A stretch of 8,196 nt of DNA from assembly GCA_031266095.1 (NCBI GenBank), contig JAISBR010000154.1, positions 1 to 8,196 on the forward strand, written 5' to 3'. The translations under genes and the position numbers were made by a program. The notes beneath the pieces were generated by a model. That model worked only from the letters and a program-made list of their open reading frames with translations. It made no database searches and was not told the origin of the DNA. Below are positions 5,260 through 8,196 of the stretch, piece by piece. Numbering within the stretch: position 1 is the first letter of the stretch; each line of letters starts with the position of its first letter. Origin of the DNA: Treponema sp. (lineage in GTDB: Bacteria; Spirochaetota; Spirochaetia; Treponematales; Breznakiellaceae).

Positions 5260-6146
5260 ATCAGCCCTTCCGGTTCCCCTGAGCGGGTGAGACAACGGTA
5301 CAGGTACAGGAAGAGGCTTGTGAGGATCATCAGGACCACACTCAGGGCGGCGGCAAAGGGCCAATCGTGGACATTCATCAATTGTTCATGGATAAGGCTG
5401 CCCACCAGGATCACCTTGTTGCCGCCCAGAATATCGGCGATAAAGTAGAGGCCTATTGAGGGGATGAAGGTAAGGATCACTCCGGAAAAGAGTCCCGGCA
5501 TGGTAAGGGGGAGGCTGACGCTGAGGAATGCCCGCAGCCTTGAAGCCCCCAAAACCCGCGCCGCCTCGACCAGGCCCCAGTCGAGTTTTTCCGCGCTGGC
5601 AAATACCGAATAGATCATAAAGGGCAGCAGGGCATAGATCATGCCGGTAACCACCGCCGGATAACTGTAGAGGAACCGCAGTGGTTCCGTTCTCAGGCGC
5701 AGCCGCATAAGGATCGAGTCTAAAAGGCCGTTGGCCCTGAACACGATGATCCAGCCGTAGAGCCGCATCAGGGCGCTCGTCCAGAAAGGGATAATGAGGA
5801 GGAGCATCACCCTGTTACGCCATCTGGGACTGAACCGGGCCATAAAATAACCGAACGGGTATCCGACGAGGAGTACCATGAAGGTACTGCCCAAGGCCAG
5901 CTTTATTGACTGTCTGAAAGTTTCCAGATACACCGGTTCCAGAATACGCCGGTAATTCCGAAGGCTGAATACCGCTTCCACTCCCCACGCGCCCTGCCGC
6001 CGCATGAAACTTAAGGCGATCATGTAGAGAAGGGGACCGGCGACAAAGGCCAGGGTGAAAAGGTACATGGGGATAAGCGCCGCCGCCGGGCGCGGGCGGG
6101 CTTGTTTTTGGGCGAGCCGGGGCCCCGCGGCCGGAAGCTGCATCAT
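5256..6146 (-). CDS. potB: Spermidine/putrescine-type ABC transporter permease PotB
   Basis: First permease of the importer, 296 residues. A basic, proline- and alanine-rich N-terminus (about residues 1-22) precedes six predicted membrane helices, from LIPMYLFTLAFVAGPLLYMI onward. PFWTSALMRLYGWIIV matches the PotB family, and the EAA loop reads LVEAARVLGASRLRAFLSVS followed by LPLTMPGLFSG. The later segment FIPSIGLYFIADILGGNKVI is also characteristic of PotB. The start is the ATG at 6146, whose first base is the last base of the potA stop codon (TGATG), with GGTGGA upstream inside potA. A TTG at 6149 and an ATG at 6143 are neighbouring alternatives. The tight overlaps on both sides imply coupled translation and roughly equal output of the two permeases. 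Confidence 0.93.
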   Translation of the reverse strand: MMQLPAAGPRLAQKQARPRPAAALIPMYLFTLAFVAGPLLYMIALSFMRRQGAWGVEAVFSLRNYRRILEPVYLETFRQSIKLALGSTFMVLLVGYPFGYFMARFSPRWRNRVMLLLIIPFWTSALMRLYGWIIVFRANGLLDSILMRLRLRTEPLRFLYSYPAVVTGMIYALLPFMIYSVFASAEKLDWGLVEAARVLGASRLRAFLSVSLPLTMPGLFSGVILTFIPSIGLYFIADILGGNKVILVGSLIHEQLMNVHDWPFAAALSVVLMILTSLFLYLYRCLTRSGEPEGLI

Positions 6147-7273
6147 CAACGATCCACCATGATCGCGTTGGCGGGAAGCCAGTTCACCAGGACCTCGTCG
6201 CCAACCTCGAAGGGCGCGCCGATTCCCTGACGGCTTGAACTGATCTCTTCCCCGTCCGGCAGGCCGTCATCCGCTCCTTCCGGGGCGGCCTGACCCACGC
6301 CTTTGAGCCGCGCCGTAATACGGAGCAGCCCGCCGGCAAAGTTCTTTCCCGTAACAACCGCGGCAAGCCCTTCCGCGCCCTTCTCCGCCGGTGAGATGAT
6401 GAGGTGTTCCTCCCGGACGGCCAGATGGATATGCTCACCGGGCCGTATGCCGCCCGCTCCGCCTTCACCGGGCTCAAACGCGGCGCGGCCCGCGGGATGG
6501 TCAAAAACCAGCCGCCGCGTTCCGCTTTCCAGCGCCCTGCCCCTGAGCACATTGGCGCTGCCCACAAACCGTGCCACAAAGCCGGTTTTAGGATGATTGT
6601 AAATATCCGCGGCGGAACCGATCTGCTCAAAAACACCGTTCCGTATAACCGCGATGCGGTCCGACATGGTAAGAGCCTCTTCCTGATCATGGGTAATATA
6701 GATGAAGGTAATGCCCAGTTGTTTTTGCAGCCGCTTTAATTCGATCTGCATCTGCCGTCGGAGCTGCAAATCCAGCGCGCCCAGCGGTTCGTCCAGCAGC
6801 AGCGCCTTGGGCCGGTTGATCACCGCCCGCGCCACCGCCACCCTCTGGCGCTGCCCGCCTGAAAGCTCGTCGGGCCGCCGCCGCTCAAAGCCTGAAAGCC
6901 GCACCAGGGCCAGGGCTTCGGCTACGGCCCTTTTTATTTCAGCCTTAGGCCTGCCCCGCAGTTTAAGGCTGTAGCCAATATTCTGTTCAACGTTCATGTG
7001 AGGGAAAAGGGCGTAACTCTGAAAGACCATATTCACGCCCCGCTTATCCGGCGCAAGGGCGCTCACATCCCGGCCGTCAATAAACACCCCGCCTGAATCA
7101 GCCGGCTCAAGCCCCGCGATAATCCGCAATATAGTTGTTTTACCGCAGCCCGACGAACCCAGGAGGGTAATAAATTCCCCCCTGGTAACCGAAAGATCTA
7201 TTCCCCTGAGCACTTCAACGGCACCAAAGCGTTTTCTGATTCCCTCAAGGCGTAAGAGTTCCTGGGCGCTCAT
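6146..7273 (-). CDS. potA: Spermidine/putrescine-type ABC transporter ATP-binding protein PotA
   Basis: The cytoplasmic ATPase that drives the importer, 375 residues, close to the family's usual length of about 370-380. All nucleotide-binding motifs are intact: Walker A GSSGCGKTT (39-47), Q-loop VFQSYALFPH (Q85), signature LSGGQRQRVAVARA (137-150), Walker B LLLDEP with E162, D-loop GALD, and the switch histidine H195 in YITHDQEEA. The C-terminal third (about 235-375) is the regulatory TOBE region, holding VREEHLIIS and ending in VGDEVLVNWLPANAIMV. Within it lies a polar stretch (about 325-350, rich in Gly, Asp, Glu and Ser) that looks like a lineage-specific insertion. The ATG at 7273 has GAAGGGA upstream. 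It is first in the potABC operon. I found no convincing -35/-10 pair in the 205-base spacer for this direction. Confidence 0.95.
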   Translation of the reverse strand: MSAQELLRLEGIRKRFGAVEVLRGIDLSVTRGEFITLLGSSGCGKTTILRIIAGLEPADSGGVFIDGRDVSALAPDKRGVNMVFQSYALFPHMNVEQNIGYSLKLRGRPKAEIKRAVAEALALVRLSGFERRRPDELSGGQRQRVAVARAVINRPKALLLDEPLGALDLQLRRQMQIELKRLQKQLGITFIYITHDQEEALTMSDRIAVIRNGVFEQIGSAADIYNHPKTGFVARFVGSANVLRGRALESGTRRLVFDHPAGRAAFEPGEGGAGGIRPGEHIHLAVREEHLIISPAEKGAEGLAAVVTGKNFAGGLLRITARLKGVGQAAPEGADDGLPDGEEISSSRQGIGAPFEVGDEVLVNWLPANAIMVDR

Positions 7274-7381
7274 CTGTTCCCTTCATTTTTTAATCAAGCC
7301 CGCTCAATCGCGTTCATCTAACAAGATAGCAGAAAAAAGGATATTAAACCAGCGTACCGCAGCCAATTTCTGCCGAAAAGG

Positions 7382-7410
7382 TTGAAAAGGGGGAAATATG
7401 GTGGTATATT
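7382..7410 (+). promoter_or_regulatory. Sigma-70 promoter of the lipoprotein gene
   Basis: TTGAAA (7382-7387) and TATATT (7405-7410) at the ideal 17-base spacing, with a G-rich spacer. The start codon at 7479 lies 68 bases beyond the -10 box, so the leader is about 60 bases and carries a good Shine-Dalgarno. Confidence 0.6.
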
Positions 7411-7478
7411 CTGATATAGATAACTTTTTTCATACGGGCTATACCAATACCGGTAATGAGGATTGAAAGGAAGTGATT

Positions 7479-8196
7479 ATGAACACCGATAAGAACACGT
7501 TTGCGCGGTCTATGGGCGCGCTGCCGCACGGGAGGCTCTTGAACGCCGCTTTATTGCGCGCTGTGCTGGTGAGCGCAGCTCTCTTGAGCGCCGCTCTAGT
7601 GAGCGGACTCTTCCTCGGCGGCTGCTCAAGTCCGCTGGGCGGCGAGATAAGCGAAAGCGGCGGGGGGAACGTTACCCTCACCTTTGGTAAGAGCGACGGC
7701 CGTACGATCACTTCCGGCGTGGACCTGCCCGCCGACGTGCTGGCCTCCATGCGCTTTGAGTCGAAACTCTCCGGGCCGAACGGGGAAGCCCTTTCCCTCA
7801 ACGCGAAATGGGGGGAGACCGCCCAGCTCAAACTGCGCCAGGGCAAATGGCGGATTGACGCCAAGGCGTACCAGGCGGACAGCCCGAACCTCGCGGGGAC
7901 AGGCAGCCTATCCTTTGAGATACAGGCCAGAAACAACAAGGTCATCGTGCCTATGGCAATGCGCGACACCGCCGGGGCCCCCCTTTCCTGTTACGAGATA
8001 CACGTACCCGGCTTTGCGAACGGCCAGGTCGAGTCCAGCTTCACGGCGGCCTACCCGGGAACCACGGTTACCCTGACAACGGCGCCCGCCGGCGGGTATA
8101 TCCTGCACAGTCTTACTTACAGTGACGGAACCGCTATATATACCCCTGGGGGGGGGGGGGGGGGGCGGGGTTTACCCCTTACCCATGCCCCCCGGG
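7479..8196 (+). CDS. Putative lipoprotein leading into an InlB-B-like repeat, partial: 3' end beyond window
   Basis: An exported, lipid-anchored protein of unknown role; 239 codons are visible and the gene runs off the right edge. AAAGGA lies seven bases before the ATG at 7479. The N-terminus is polar and basic to about residue 25, followed by a Leu/Ala/Val core and a lipobox LGGC with the lipidated cysteine at residue 49. That signal peptide is long, as is common for spirochaetal lipoproteins. The mature part has LTFGKSDGRTITSGVDLPAD, a beta-rich domain with NAKWGETAQLKLRQGKWRID and VIVPMAMRD, and then from about residue 200 YPGTTVTLTTAPAGGYILHS, continuing LTYSDGTA. This last part resembles the start of a divergent InlB B-repeat, used in surface adhesion or display. 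Bases after 8147 are suspect (long G-run), so the final residues should not be trusted. Confidence 0.72.
   Translation, partial: MNTDKNTFARSMGALPHGRLLNAALLRAVLVSAALLSAALVSGLFLGGCSSPLGGEISESGGGNVTLTFGKSDGRTITSGVDLPADVLASMRFESKLSGPNGEALSLNAKWGETAQLKLRQGKWRIDAKAYQADSPNLAGTGSLSFEIQARNNKVIVPMAMRDTAGAPLSCYEIHVPGFANGQVESSFTAAYPGTTVTLTTAPAGGYILHSLTYSDGTAIYTPGGGGGGRGLPLTHAPR
7536..7610 (+). repeat. Five tandem 15-bp repeats encoding the signal peptide core
   Basis: Units at 7536-7550, 7551-7565, 7566-7580, 7581-7595 and 7596-7610 encode LLNAA, LLRAV, LVSAA, LLSAA and LVSGL. Units 1 and 4 are identical at 14 of 15 bases. The array makes up the hydrophobic core of the lipoprotein signal peptide, immediately before the lipobox. 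Confidence 0.7.
8148..8170 (+). repeat. Long G homopolymer (G18-C-G4) in the lipoprotein gene
   Basis: Eighteen consecutive G (8148-8165), then C and four G. It reads as six glycine codons in the current frame. Nearby C-runs are also one base too long for the expected protein motif, so this is more likely a base-calling artefact at a contig end than a natural tract. Confidence 0.6.

Noticed and set aside
7311..7380. Promoter for potABC at TTGGCT/TAATAT on the minus strand
   Set aside because: The spacing is only 14 bases and no alternative -35 fits at 16-18, so I do not report it as a feature.
7439..7969. 176-codon minus-strand frame opposite the lipoprotein gene
   Set aside because: The plus-strand frame has a promoter, ribosome site, signal peptide and lipobox, while this frame has none and no family resemblance.

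Overview
The window looks like chromosome from a spirochaete, most likely a Treponema-type gut anaerobe. The support is indirect: mixed GC content near 50%, a chemoreceptor with a cache sensor, a polyamine ABC transporter, and a lipoprotein leading into an InlB-B-like repeat of the kind common in treponeme lipoproteins. I cannot confirm the genus from sequence alone.

Positions 1-2400 are an accessory, toxin-antitoxin-rich strip whose recognisable genes all read on the minus strand. It holds a HI1419/HI1420-type (HigB/HigA-like) module whose antitoxin runs off the left edge, a MNT-HEPN module (nucleotidyltransferase 1353-1676, HEPN 947-1360), and a two-gene unit at 2048-2383. That last unit pairs a 33-codon remnant resembling the start of a small toxin with an intact 64-residue unknown protein. 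Between the modules lie a plus-strand gene tail (581-808), hairpins, and a 36-bp direct repeat (30/36 identical) on either side of the MNT-HEPN module. The lead gene of each unit has a -10 box exactly six bases before its start codon and no Shine-Dalgarno sequence, which points to leaderless mRNAs.

Positions 2554-4401 (plus) encode a complete methyl-accepting chemotaxis protein with a periplasmic cache sensor. It converges on a potABC operon (7273 to 4450, minus) encoding the ATPase and two permeases of a spermidine/putrescine-type importer. The genes overlap by 1 and 4 bases. No substrate-binding protein gene (potD) is present. A strong 20-bp hairpin separates the two convergent units.

Positions 7479-8196 (plus) carry the start of a lipoprotein gene with its own good sigma-70 promoter, divergent from potA. 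Its signal peptide core is built from five tandem 15-bp repeats. The last ~50 bases contain an 18-G run and inflated C runs that look like sequencing error at a contig edge, because trimming single bases restores the expected repeat motif.

No tRNA, rRNA, CRISPR array or complete insertion sequence was seen.
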